Assembly: GCF_002091755.1 (NCBI RefSeq)
Contig: NZ_BDAI01000001.1
Location: 434,001 to 498,000, forward strand
DNA length: 64,000 nt
Source of the DNA: Pseudomonas nitroreducens NBRC 12694
GTDB taxonomy: Bacteria > Pseudomonadota > Gammaproteobacteria > Pseudomonadales > Pseudomonadaceae
Direction of reading: 5' to 3'
Each line of letters starts with the position of its first letter. Within the stretch, counting starts at the first letter, position 1. The notes under the pieces were generated by a model, which was not told the origin of the DNA, ran no database searches, and saw nothing but the letters and a program-made list of their open reading frames with translations. The translations under genes were made by a program, and so were the position numbers. This document shows positions 27,426 through 35,580 of this stretch, piece after piece.

Positions 27426-29093
27426 ATGCGCAGACTCGCTGTCCTTCCCCTGTTGTTGGCTGCACCCTTCGCCTGGGCCGAGCGCCCGATACAGCTTCCC
27501 GGCTCAGATATCGAACAGACCCTTCCCCGCCCCAACCTCCCCGGCGGCGATATTCGCCCCAAGGCCCCCAAGGTCACAGCTCCGGAACCGTCGGCAACCC
27601 AGCCCGGACAGGTGCTCCAGCAGCGCATCCGCATCAAGCGCATCGAACTGGCCGGCGGCAAGCACTACCCCGTCGAGACCTGGAAGCCGCTGCTGGAACC
27701 ACTGACCAAGCGCACCATCCAGGTCAGCGAGCTGGTGGCGGCGGCCAAGGCCATCACCCAGCGCTACCAGGATGACGGCTACTTCATCTCGTTCGCCTAC
27801 GTGCCCAACCAGGACTTTGCCAGCGGCGTCGCGCGGATCGTACTGGTCGAGGGCCACATCAGCCAGGTTCGCGCTGCGGGCGACCTGGGCGTGCACCAGA
27901 TGCGCGTGGACCGCTGGATCGAGAAGCTGAAAGCGGAAAAACCCCTGACCCGCGAAAGCTTCGAACGCTTCAGCGTGCTGATGAGCCGGGTGCCCGGCAT
28001 GCAGATGGCCATGGCGCTCAACCCGCCCACCACCAGCGACGGTGGCGCCGTGTTGGAGCTGGCGGGCAAGCAGAAGCGCTTCGACACCGGCATGAACCTA
28101 GACTCGCGCCGTGGCGAGCAGCGCGGCCTGTTCAACGCCGAGGTGATGTCGATGCTCGGCTGGGGCGAGCAACTGCAGTTCAGCTACCTCTACCCGCCGG
28201 GCGACGACCACGAGTACTACCGCGCCTGGAACTACAGCCAGCTCCTGGGTGACAACGGCCTGCAACTGCTCGCCGGCTACAGCAAGTACAACTCCCGCCC
28301 CGGCGAGAACCTGCGCCTGGCCAGCGGCCTGGAGTTCGAGCGCAAGCGGCAGAACGAGCGGGTCAGCGCCGGACTGGGGATTCCGCTGGTGCTGCGCCGC
28401 GACCTGACCTGGGACCTCAACCTGAGCGGCTATACGGTGAACGACACCAGCCGTTACGACCTGGTCTACCCGGCCATCCCCTTCCGTATCGAGCAGAAGA
28501 GCAAGCTTCGCGTGGTGGGGATCGAAACCGTGGTCCAGCAATTCGCCGAGAAGCGCGTGCGGGCCGGCAGCGTGGCGGTTTACCAGGGCCTCAACGGCAT
28601 GGGCGCGGAGACGCCGGATCCGATCAAGAAGAATTTCACCCGCCTGCTCGGCTACGGCGCCCAGCAGGACCAGTTCGGCTCCAACTGGCAGGGCGTGGTG
28701 ACCGCCGCCTTCCAATGGAGCGACGACGTGCTGCCGGATTCCGAGCAGGTCACCTACGGCGGCGGAAACTTCGGCCGCGGCTACCCCGACGATCAGGCCA
28801 CCGGCGACAAGGGCTGGGGCGCCGCCTATGAGGTGAACTATTCCTTCCTGCGGCAGAGTGTGGTGCTCAACCAGATCCAGCCCTACTTCGTCGTCGACAC
28901 TGCGCGCACCCGCTATAACCAGGACGGTCTGAACGAAGGCAAGCTCGGCTCCGCGGCGCTGGGCGTGCGCTTCTCCGACCGCAAGCACTACCTGGTGTCG
29001 ATGGAAGTGGCCAAGCCCTTCGGCGATCGGGCCCTGGACAACAACGAGCGCAGCCCGCGGCTGAACTTCGCCTTCAGCTATCAGATTCCCTGA
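27426..29093 (+). CDS. Two-partner secretion outer-membrane transporter (ShlB/FhaC/HecB family)
   Basis: This 555-residue Omp85-superfamily transporter begins with the signal peptide MRRLAVLPLLLAAPFAWA. A Pro-rich linker (about 20-65) leads to two POTRA domains (about 68-145 with RIKRIELAGGKHYP and YQDDGYFISFAYVPNQDFASGVARIVLVEGHIS split over the first, and about 146-215). A 16-strand barrel follows to the C-terminus, ending FAFSYQIP with a terminal aromatic/hydrophobic pattern. The RGY motif in GGGNFGRGYPDD (about 452) resembles the conserved loop-6 VRGY/F. Family members export large proteins across the outer membrane. The only candidate cargo nearby is the repeat lipoprotein upstream. GGAGGAG precedes the ATG. 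Confidence 0.9.
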   Translation: MRRLAVLPLLLAAPFAWAERPIQLPGSDIEQTLPRPNLPGGDIRPKAPKVTAPEPSATQPGQVLQQRIRIKRIELAGGKHYPVETWKPLLEPLTKRTIQVSELVAAAKAITQRYQDDGYFISFAYVPNQDFASGVARIVLVEGHISQVRAAGDLGVHQMRVDRWIEKLKAEKPLTRESFERFSVLMSRVPGMQMAMALNPPTTSDGGAVLELAGKQKRFDTGMNLDSRRGEQRGLFNAEVMSMLGWGEQLQFSYLYPPGDDHEYYRAWNYSQLLGDNGLQLLAGYSKYNSRPGENLRLASGLEFERKRQNERVSAGLGIPLVLRRDLTWDLNLSGYTVNDTSRYDLVYPAIPFRIEQKSKLRVVGIETVVQQFAEKRVRAGSVAVYQGLNGMGAETPDPIKKNFTRLLGYGAQQDQFGSNWQGVVTAAFQWSDDVLPDSEQVTYGGGNFGRGYPDDQATGDKGWGAAYEVNYSFLRQSVVLNQIQPYFVVDTARTRYNQDGLNEGKLGSAALGVRFSDRKHYLVSMEVAKPFGDRALDNNERSPRLNFAFSYQIP

Positions 29094-29112
29094 TGGCTAT
29101 CCATGCAGAGAG

Positions 29113-29874
29113 TCACTGCGCCGGGCGCAGTGACTCGATGTAGGGGCGCAGCGAATAGCCCAGCTTCGGTTCAAGCTGGCCGACACGCTTCTTCAGGCCG
29201 CGCAGGTTCAGCTCCTGATCCAGTTCGGCGGGGACGAAGACGATCACGTTGCCTTCGGGCACCGGGCATTCCCAGTAATGCCGATTGAAGCGACCGCGCA
29301 GCAGCGCGGCACCCAGGGGTCGGCCGTCGTCGGTGCTCCACTGGTTGATCACCAGCCAGCCCCCCGGCCGCAGGCGTTCGCGACAGGCGCCGAGAAAGTC
29401 CCAGCCGATGTGCGCCGGCGCAGGTCCGGTATCGGTATAGAGATCGAGGAAGATCAGGTCGGCCGGCTCGCACCCGGCCAGCTCCTGCACGGCATCGCCG
29501 ATGCGCAGGTTCAGGCGCTCATCGTCCGCCAGGCCGAGGTGCTCGCGGGCCAGGCGCGGAATGGAGGGACGCAGCTCGATGGCTTCCACTTCGTCCAGCG
29601 GCAGGTACTTCAGGCAGGCCTGGGTCAGGCTGCCGGCACCAAAACCGAGGAACAGCGCGCGGCGCGGGCGCGGATGGCACAGCGCACCGACCAGCATGGC
29701 GCGCGAGTAGTCGTACTCCAGCCAGCTCGGATCACCCGTCAGCACGCAGCTCTGCTCGACCTCGTCGCCGAACTCCAGGTAGCGGAAGGCACCGCTCTCC
29801 ACAACACGGATCACGCCGAAGTCATCGCGCTCCTCGACGATCAGCAACTCTTCGCTCAACTGTTCCTCGCTCAT
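29113..29874 (-). CDS. Spermidine synthase-like methyltransferase-fold protein
   Basis: This 253-residue cytosolic protein has the SAM/decarboxy-SAM binding fold: ALFLGFGAGSLTQACLKY (about 93-110), VEAIELRPSIPRLA (about 115-128), and DLIFLDLYTD (about 162-171), where SpeE has its catalytic Asp motif. It lacks several SpeE N-terminal features and no speD lies nearby, so aminopropyl transfer is unproven. The start at 29874 (MSEEQLSEELL) is chosen over a longer frame that lacks family similarity. It converges on the transporter gene, with 19 bp between the stops. Confidence 0.83.
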   Translation of the reverse strand: MSEEQLSEELLIVEERDDFGVIRVVESGAFRYLEFGDEVEQSCVLTGDPSWLEYDYSRAMLVGALCHPRPRRALFLGFGAGSLTQACLKYLPLDEVEAIELRPSIPRLAREHLGLADDERLNLRIGDAVQELAGCEPADLIFLDLYTDTGPAPAHIGWDFLGACRERLRPGGWLVINQWSTDDGRPLGAALLRGRFNRHYWECPVPEGNVIVFVPAELDQELNLRGLKKRVGQLEPKLGYSLRPYIESLRPAQ

Positions 29875-30284
29875 CACCGGCTCCGGGAGGAAACTGCCAT
29901 GGCAATGCGGCTCGCCGGATACGGCGAACGGCACGGATTGCCATTGAAATACAGGGGCTCGCGCACGCAATAATCCTTCGAATCAAGACGGCCACCCGCG
30001 ACCGCCAGGTCGGCAAAGCCGCAAGAATAACAGCCCAAGAGGCACAACCGAGCATGCGCCAGCGTAGCGCCCTTCGCGAATCCGCCAACCGTCACTGTCT
30101 TTCGTCGGTATTCCTGCGTCAGCGCACACCTGTGCGCTGCGCGGGCGGCTGATCGCCCACCAGTGTTCCCCAGGACAAGGATGTCCCTTCTTTTCCAGCG
30201 CAAACCGCCACGGCGACCTCGCGCGAGCCATATGCCGAGCTGATACCATGGGCGGATACCGTCCATAGCCGCGAAGACCCGCCA
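29875..30284. other. Gene-free stretch between the SpeE-like gene and DAHP synthase
   Basis: This 410-bp divergent gap holds no credible coding frame. It must contain both promoters. CGCACCTGTGCG (30123-30134) is a perfect 12-bp palindrome of unknown meaning. No attenuator-like leader peptide with aromatic codons was found ahead of the DAHP synthase. Confidence 0.5.
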
Positions 30285-31631
30285 ATGAGCCTGCCCTGGA
30301 GCCCCGATAGCTGGAGAAGCAAACCGATCCAGCAACAGCCCGCCTACCCCGACGCGAACCGCGTGAGCGAGGTCGAGCGCACCCTCGCCAGCTTCCCGCC
30401 GCTGGTGTTCGCCGGCGAGGCCCGCGAGCTGCGCCGACAGTTCGCCGAGGTCACTGCTGGTCGCGCCTTCCTGCTGCAGGGCGGCGACTGTGCCGAGAGC
30501 TTCGCCGAGTTCTCCGCGGCGAAGATCCGCGACACCTTCAAGGTGCTGCTGCAGATGGCGGTGGTGATGACTTTCGCTGCCGGCTGCCCGGTGGTGAAGG
30601 TCGGCCGCATGGCCGGCCAGTTCGCCAAACCGCGCTCCTCCGGCGATGAAACCATCGGCGGCGTGACCTTGCCGGCTTACCGCGGCGATATCGTCAACGG
30701 CATCGGCTTCGATGAGAAAAGCCGCGTGCCGGACCCGGACCGGCTGCTGCAGGCCTACCATCAGTCCACGGCCTCGCTGAACCTGCTGCGCGCCTTCGCC
30801 AATGGTGGCTTTGCCGACCTGCACCAGGTGCACCAGTGGAACCTCGATTTCATCGCCAACTCGGCGCTGTCCGAGCGCTACCAGCAACTGGCCGACCGCA
30901 TCGACGAAACCCTTGCCTTCATGCGCGCCTGCGGCCTGGATACCGCGCCGCAACTGCGCGAGACCAGCTTCTTCACCGCCCATGAAGCACTGCTGCTGAA
31001 CTACGAGGAAGCCTTCATCCGCCGCGACAGCCTCACCGGCGGCTGGTACGACTGCTCCGCGCACATGCTGTGGATCGGCGACCGCACCCGCCAGCTCGAC
31101 GGCGCCCATGTCGAAATGCTCCGCGGCGTCGGCAACCCCATCGGCGTGAAGGTCGGCCCGAGCATGGATAGCGAGGAGCTGATCCGCCTGATCGACATCC
31201 TCAACCCGGACAACGAGCCCGGCCGCCTCAACCTCATCGTGCGCATGGGTGCCGACAAGGTCGGCGACGGCCTGCCGCGCCTGATCCAGACCGTGCAGCG
31301 CGAGGGCAAGCAGGTGCTGTGGAGCTCCGACCCCATGCACGGCAACACCATCAAGGCCTCCAGCGGCTACAAGACCCGCGACTTTGCGCGCATCCTCGCC
31401 GAGGTCCGGCAATTCTTCGAAGTACACCGGGCCGAGGGCAGCTACGCCGGCGGCATCCATATCGAGATGACCGGGCAGAACGTCACCGAGTGCATCGGTG
31501 GTGCGCGGCCGATCACCGAGGCCGGCCTGAGCGATCGCTACCACACCCACTGCGACCCGCGCCTGAACGCGGACCAGTCGCTGGAGCTGGCCTTCCTCAT
31601 CGCCGAAACCCTGAAGCAGGTCCGTCGCTGA
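30285..31631 (+). CDS. 3-deoxy-7-phosphoheptulonate synthase, class II
   Basis: This 448-residue class II (plant/AroG-Mtb type) DAHP synthase condenses PEP and erythrose-4-phosphate as the first step of the shikimate pathway. Visible family blocks are the metal-binding Cys in LLQGGDCAESF (about 63-73), KVGRMAGQFAKPRS (about 104-117), RGDIVNGI, the DPMHGNT metal/PEP site (about 347) and GIHIEMTGQNVTEC (about 389). The short N-terminus (SLPWSPDSWRSKPIQQQPAYP) is canonical. P. aeruginosa has class II enzymes of this type at the equivalent position (PA2843). Confidence 0.95.
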   Translation: MSLPWSPDSWRSKPIQQQPAYPDANRVSEVERTLASFPPLVFAGEARELRRQFAEVTAGRAFLLQGGDCAESFAEFSAAKIRDTFKVLLQMAVVMTFAAGCPVVKVGRMAGQFAKPRSSGDETIGGVTLPAYRGDIVNGIGFDEKSRVPDPDRLLQAYHQSTASLNLLRAFANGGFADLHQVHQWNLDFIANSALSERYQQLADRIDETLAFMRACGLDTAPQLRETSFFTAHEALLLNYEEAFIRRDSLTGGWYDCSAHMLWIGDRTRQLDGAHVEMLRGVGNPIGVKVGPSMDSEELIRLIDILNPDNEPGRLNLIVRMGADKVGDGLPRLIQTVQREGKQVLWSSDPMHGNTIKASSGYKTRDFARILAEVRQFFEVHRAEGSYAGGIHIEMTGQNVTECIGGARPITEAGLSDRYHTHCDPRLNADQSLELAFLIAETLKQVRR

Positions 31632-31761
31632 ACCGGACATGCGTCTCAGCAAACACCTGAGAGCTCTTCCCGCAATTGACGGGTACCAGGCGTCTACCTA
31701 GAGTGGCGCCCCGCGCGGCAGCCGCCGCGCCATGGAAACCGTCAACCAAGGAAGATTCCCG

Positions 31762-32523
31762 ATGCAACTGCACCGCTCCCTCCTCGCCCTGCTGATCGGC
31801 GCCAGCGCCGCACTCTCCGGCTGCCAGAACATGAACACCGACAGCCTCGTGCAGTCGGGCATGATGGCCATGAAGGCCGCCACCCTCAGCGATGCTGAGA
31901 TCAAGCAGGTCGCCGACGAAGCCTGTGCCAAGCAGGATGCCGAAGCCCAGATCGCCCCAGCCTCCAGCCCCTACGCGCAGCGCCTGGACAAGATAGCCGC
32001 CGCCCTGGGCAACCCGCTGACCGGTACCTCGATCAACTACAAGGTCTACCTCACCGAAGACGTCAACGCCTTCGCCATGGCCAATGGCTGCGTACGCGTC
32101 TACTCCGGCCTGATGGACCTGATGAACGACAACGAAGTGGAAGGCGTGCTCGGCCACGAGATCGGCCACGTCGCCCTCGGCCACGTGAAGAAGGCCACCC
32201 AGACTGCCTACGCAACCGCCGCCGCCCGCGGTGCCGTCGCAGCCTCGGGGAATGCCACCGTCGCCGCCCTGTCGCAATCGCAGTTGGGAGAAATCGGTGA
32301 AGCGCTGGTCAACGCGCAGTTCTCCCAGTCCCAGGAGTCGGCGGCCGACGATTACTCCTTCGACCTGCTGAAGAAGCGCGGCATCGACCTCAACGGCCTG
32401 GCCAGCGCCTTCGACAAGCTGGCCAGGCTCAGCGGCGGCCAGGAAAGCAGCATGTTCGACTCCCACCCCGGCTCGCAGCAGCGTGCGGACCACATCCGCA
32501 AACGCATCGCCAGCGGCAAGTGA
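31762..32523 (+). CDS. M48-family lipoprotein metalloprotease
   Basis: This 253-residue envelope protease has signal peptide and lipobox ALSGCQN (Cys about 20). The zinc-binding HEIGH sits in VLGHEIGHVALGH (about 131-143), and a downstream Glu in SQESAADDYSFDLL (about 192) is the third ligand. The C-terminal SSMFDSHPGSQQRADHIR is typical of BepA/LoiP-like M48 lipoproteins involved in outer-membrane quality control. ATG 31762 follows AAGGAAG; an earlier ATG at 31732 gives a less typical signal. A terminator follows. Confidence 0.9.
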   Translation: MQLHRSLLALLIGASAALSGCQNMNTDSLVQSGMMAMKAATLSDAEIKQVADEACAKQDAEAQIAPASSPYAQRLDKIAAALGNPLTGTSINYKVYLTEDVNAFAMANGCVRVYSGLMDLMNDNEVEGVLGHEIGHVALGHVKKATQTAYATAAARGAVAASGNATVAALSQSQLGEIGEALVNAQFSQSQESAADDYSFDLLKKRGIDLNGLASAFDKLARLSGGQESSMFDSHPGSQQRADHIRKRIASGK

Positions 32524-32530
32524 TCACGGA

Positions 32531-32558
32531 CGGGCCTCTGCGGAGGCCCGTTTCGTTT
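32531..32558. terminator. Terminator between the M48 lipoprotein and ycaQ-like genes
   Basis: CGGGCCTC, loop TGCG, GAGGCCCG (32531-32550), then TTTCGTTT. It is immediately 3' of the lipoprotein gene. Confidence 0.8.
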
Positions 32559-33778
32559 CAGGCCTGCGTCAGCAGCCCCTGCAGGCGCTCGCCTGAGGGC
32601 CGCCGGCAGTTCACCGCCACCCGTTCCAGCCCGAGCCAGCGCGCCATCTCGTTCAATTGCTGCGCCAACGCGGCGTGGCCCTCTTCACCCAATCCCTTTT
32701 CCTCTTCGTGGACGGCATGCACCACCAGCTTTCCCGCGGCGCGATCGGAGCGCAGATCGACCCGCGCGGCCAGGTGCTCGTTGAACAGGAAAGGCAGGAC
32801 GTAGTAGCCGTAAACGCGTTTGTGCTGCGGCGTGTAGATCTCCAGGCGATAACGGAAATCGAACAGCCGCTCGGTGCGGGCGCGCTCCCAGACCAGCGAG
32901 TCGAAGGGCGAAAGCAAGGCGCTGGCGCGCACCTTGCGCGGAATGACCGGTTCCGCCAGGCAATAGGCCGGCGCCTGCCAGCCCTGAACCTGTACGACCA
33001 GCAGATCGCCCGCCTCCACCAACTCCGCCAGCCGCGCCTTGCTGTCGGCGGGGTCCAGGCGGAAGTAGTCGCGCAAGTCCTTCTCGGTGGCCACGCCCAG
33101 AGCCTGGGCGGAATGCAGCAGCAATTGGCGCTGCGCCTCGGCCTCGTCCAGCTCGGGCTGCCGGAGCAGATCGGACGGCAGTACGCGCTCCGGCAAGTCG
33201 TACAGACGCTCGAAGCCGCGCCGCCCGGCGACCGTCACCTCGCCTGCGGCGAACAGCCATTCCAGCGCATGTTTCTCCTCGCTCCAGTCCCACCAGGGGC
33301 CGGCACGTTCCACGCGGGTAGTCAGGCTGCCGGCGCCCAGCGCGCCCTGCTCGCGAACGGCATCGAGCACCCGCTGGATCACCGCCTGTCGCTCACGCCC
33401 GAAGCGCGCCAATTGCTGATAGATACCGCGCCCTTCGGCTGCGCGACGCATGCGCCAGCGCATCAGCGGATACAGTTCGAGCGGCAGCAACGAGGCTTCA
33501 TGCCCCCAGTATTCGAACAACCGACGATGCCGCCCGCCACTCCAGGCCGCCTCTTCCAGCAGCGTCGGCGAGTAGTTGCCCAGGCGCGAGAACAACGGCA
33601 GGTAATGCGAGCGCACCAGCGCGTTCACCGAATCGATCTGTAGCACACCCAGGCGCTCCAGCAGGCTGCGCACATGGCGACGCTGCACCTCGCCACCGGG
33701 CCTGCGCAGGGCAAAGCCCTGGGCGGCCAGGGCCAGGCGGCGGGCTTGCTTGAGGGACAGGGATTCTACGGTCGGCAT
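32558..33778 (-). CDS. ycaQ: YcaQ-like winged-helix DNA glycosylase
   Basis: This 406-residue protein is of the HTH_42/AlkX (YcaQ) family, whose E. coli member unhooks DNA interstrand crosslinks and excises alkylated bases. The family catalytic motif QxD/R is seen as VLQIDSVNALVRSHY (Gln-Ile-Asp near residue 43). Later blocks LLSPFDSLVWERARTERLFDFRYRLEIY and YGYYVLPFLF (about 290-335, given in parts) are characteristic. The start at 33778 is chosen by family N-terminus (SLKQARRLALAAQG); ATG 33805 is possible. Confidence 0.88.
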   Translation of the reverse strand: MPTVESLSLKQARRLALAAQGFALRRPGGEVQRRHVRSLLERLGVLQIDSVNALVRSHYLPLFSRLGNYSPTLLEEAAWSGGRHRRLFEYWGHEASLLPLELYPLMRWRMRRAAEGRGIYQQLARFGRERQAVIQRVLDAVREQGALGAGSLTTRVERAGPWWDWSEEKHALEWLFAAGEVTVAGRRGFERLYDLPERVLPSDLLRQPELDEAEAQRQLLLHSAQALGVATEKDLRDYFRLDPADSKARLAELVEAGDLLVVQVQGWQAPAYCLAEPVIPRKVRASALLSPFDSLVWERARTERLFDFRYRLEIYTPQHKRVYGYYVLPFLFNEHLAARVDLRSDRAAGKLVVHAVHEEEKGLGEEGHAALAQQLNEMARWLGLERVAVNCRRPSGERLQGLLTQA

Positions 33779-33838
33779 CGTGGACTCCAGGATGGGGCAA
33801 GCCATAGAGCCTAATGCCTATTGCCGGAGCTGGCTGCA

Positions 33839-34309
33839 TCAGGCCGACTCAGCCAGCGATCCGGGCGCCGGGAATGGCCGCGCGAAAGTGAAGACTTCCG
33901 GCGACGGGCCTTCCAGCTGTAGGCGCTCCAGGCGCTCGCGGGCCATCTGCACATCCGGAAGGTTGCCTGCGGGCAGCCACCACAGAGCGAGGCTTGGCGC
34001 GCCAAGACGCTCCATCCAGTCGCGCTTGCTGCGCAGTACCTGCAGGTGCTCTCCGCTGTAGACGTACTCCTTCAACGCCTCGACGGACTCCCAGACGGAC
34101 AGGTTGACGATGATCAGTGGGTCGTCGAAGACGCGGACGGACGTGGCATCGCCCTCCTCCGTCTGCAGGCGCCAGACGAAACCAGGGCTGCGCTCGGCGA
34201 GGGCGTTGATGTGATCGAGCTGGTCAACGAAGCCCTTCATCACGGGTTGATCCAGTGGTGCGCGGGCCTTGGCGATGTTGACCTGGGCGAGGTGGTAAGG
34301 CGTGGACAT
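33839..34309 (-). CDS. DUF3291 domain protein
   Basis: This 156-residue soluble protein begins STPYHLAQVNIAKARAPLD and contains LIIVNLSVWESVEALKEYVY and ALWWLPAGNLPDV, the hallmarks of DUF3291, a dimeric alpha-beta-barrel-like family related to antibiotic biosynthesis monooxygenase folds. Function unknown. The start at 34309 fits the family; the frame extends 26 codons upstream without similarity. Confidence 0.83.
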   Translation of the reverse strand: MSTPYHLAQVNIAKARAPLDQPVMKGFVDQLDHINALAERSPGFVWRLQTEEGDATSVRVFDDPLIIVNLSVWESVEALKEYVYSGEHLQVLRSKRDWMERLGAPSLALWWLPAGNLPDVQMARERLERLQLEGPSPEVFTFARPFPAPGSLAESA

Positions 34310-34383
34310 AGGCTTCCTTGTCATGACGCTGATCAGACTTGCAAGAGCGGGCGACACGGTGAGGGCCGTGTCGCCCGGCAGGC

Positions 34384-34614
34384 TCAACGACGAACATAGT
34401 CGGCCCAGAACGGGCGCTCGACTTCCTGCTGGATATCGGCGCGACTCAGGCCAATGTCCTTGAGCGCTTCATCGCTCATGGACGCCAGCTCACGGCGCTG
34501 GCGGGCCAGTTCGTGCCAATGCAGGACACGTTGCACGGCACGCTTCCACAGCGGTGCGGCCGCGATTTTGTGAACATGGTAGGACGCTGCTACGAAACCG
34601 ATTTGACCTTTCAT
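34384..34614 (-). CDS. Small DUF1127 protein
   Basis: The 76-residue basic protein has the DUF1127 domain at its C-terminal half: RQRRELASMSDEALKDIGLSRADIQQEVERPFW, here cited in pieces (RQRRELASMSD, ALKDIGLSRADI). DUF1127/YjiS proteins bind RNA or modulate phosphate and stress metabolism in alphaproteobacteria; in Pseudomonas the role is unknown. GGAGGAAG precedes the ATG at 34614. It is divergent from a LysR gene, with a 96-bp shared control region. Confidence 0.85.
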   Translation of the reverse strand: MKGQIGFVAASYHVHKIAAAPLWKRAVQRVLHWHELARQRRELASMSDEALKDIGLSRADIQQEVERPFWADYVRR

Positions 34615-34659
34615 CTTGCTTCCTCCCTGTGGGGTTGGATGCAGTTTCCTGCTCGCGCT

Positions 34660-34684
34660 AAGATCAATCCAACGAATCATTCTT
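34660..34684. promoter_or_regulatory. Possible LysR operator between the DUF1127 and lysR genes
   Basis: An imperfect inverted repeat AAGATCAATCCA / CGAATCATTCTT is centred at 34672 in the only intergenic space of this divergent pair. About eight of twelve positions pair. The size and position suit a LysR site. Confidence 0.4.
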
Positions 34685-34710
34685 ATGCGAACCATCTCGG
34701 AGATTGATGA

Positions 34711-35562
34711 ATGAGCAGTTTCCCCAGCATCGACAGCGAACTGCTGCGCACCTTCGTCGCCATCGCCGACCACGGCGGCTTCACCCGCGCCGCCGAGATG
34801 GTCAACCGCACCCAGTCGGCGGTGAGCATGCAGATGAAAAGGCTGGAAGAAGACGTGCTGGAACGCAGCCTGTTCGAGCGCGACGGCCGCCAGGTGCGCC
34901 TGACGCCGGAAGGCCAGATCCTGCTGGGTTACGCGCGGCGCATCCTGCGGTTGCAGGGCGAGGTGTTCAACACCTTCCGCCAGCCGCACATGGTCGGCTC
35001 GGTGAAGATCGGCACGCCGGACGATTATGTGATGCGCTTCCTGCCCAGCATCCTCTCGCGCTTCGCCGAGGCCTACCCACTGGTGCAGGTCGAGGTGCAT
35101 TGCGACTCCTCGGCGCAACTGCTGATGCGCAACGACCTCGACCTGTCCATCGTCACCCGCGAGCCGGGCACCGAGATCGGCCAGCTGCTGCGCCAGGAAG
35201 ACTTCGTCTGGATGGCCGCGGAGAGCTTCTGCCCGCAGGACCAGCGCCCGCTGCCGCTGGCGATGTTCAACACCGCCTGCTTCTGCCGCGCCTGGGCCTG
35301 CAACGCCCTGGAGGCGATGGAAGTGGACTATCGCATCGCCTACAGCAGCCCGAGCCTGTCGGCCCTGTTCGCCGTGGCCAATGCCGGACTGGCGGTGACC
35401 GCGCAGCTGCGCAGCCTGCTGACCGGCAACCTGCGCATCATCGGCGAAGACGAAGGGCTGCCGGTGCTGCCCAACGCCAGCATCGTGCTGCTGCGTGGGC
35501 AGAAGATGACGCCGGTGACCGACAAGCTCGCCGAGTACATAGTCGAGGGCTTCAAGTCCTGA
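34711..35562 (+). CDS. LysR-family regulator (LrhA-like)
   Basis: This 283-residue regulator has an N-terminal winged HTH (LLRTFVAIADHGGFTRAAEM, then SAVSMQMKRLEE) and a periplasmic-binding-like effector domain from about residue 90 (VKIGTPDDYVMRFLPSIL). The sequence TRAAEMVNRTQSAVSMQMKRLE is close to the LrhA/HexA/PecT group that controls motility, virulence or stress genes. It probably regulates the divergent DUF1127 gene, itself, or both. CGGAG precedes the ATG. Confidence 0.88.
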   Translation: MSSFPSIDSELLRTFVAIADHGGFTRAAEMVNRTQSAVSMQMKRLEEDVLERSLFERDGRQVRLTPEGQILLGYARRILRLQGEVFNTFRQPHMVGSVKIGTPDDYVMRFLPSILSRFAEAYPLVQVEVHCDSSAQLLMRNDLDLSIVTREPGTEIGQLLRQEDFVWMAAESFCPQDQRPLPLAMFNTACFCRAWACNALEAMEVDYRIAYSSPSLSALFAVANAGLAVTAQLRSLLTGNLRIIGEDEGLPVLPNASIVLLRGQKMTPVTDKLAEYIVEGFKS

Positions 35563-35580
35563 CGATCAACGCGCAGGGAC

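Noticed and set aside
25757..27661. Long Pro/Thr-rich frames antisense to the repeat lipoprotein gene
   Set aside because: The complement of GGN glycine codons reads as proline, so these frames follow automatically from the Gly-rich gene. They lack ribosome-binding sites.
29112..29137. Hairpin AGTCACTGCG/CGCAGTGACT after the transporter gene
   Set aside because: The stem is perfect but lacks a T tract on either side and overlaps the end of the convergent gene, so it was not called a terminator.
30285..30330. Leader-peptide attenuation of the DAHP synthase gene
   Set aside because: No short frame with clustered Phe, Tyr or Trp codons precedes the gene, and there is no terminator/antiterminator pair.
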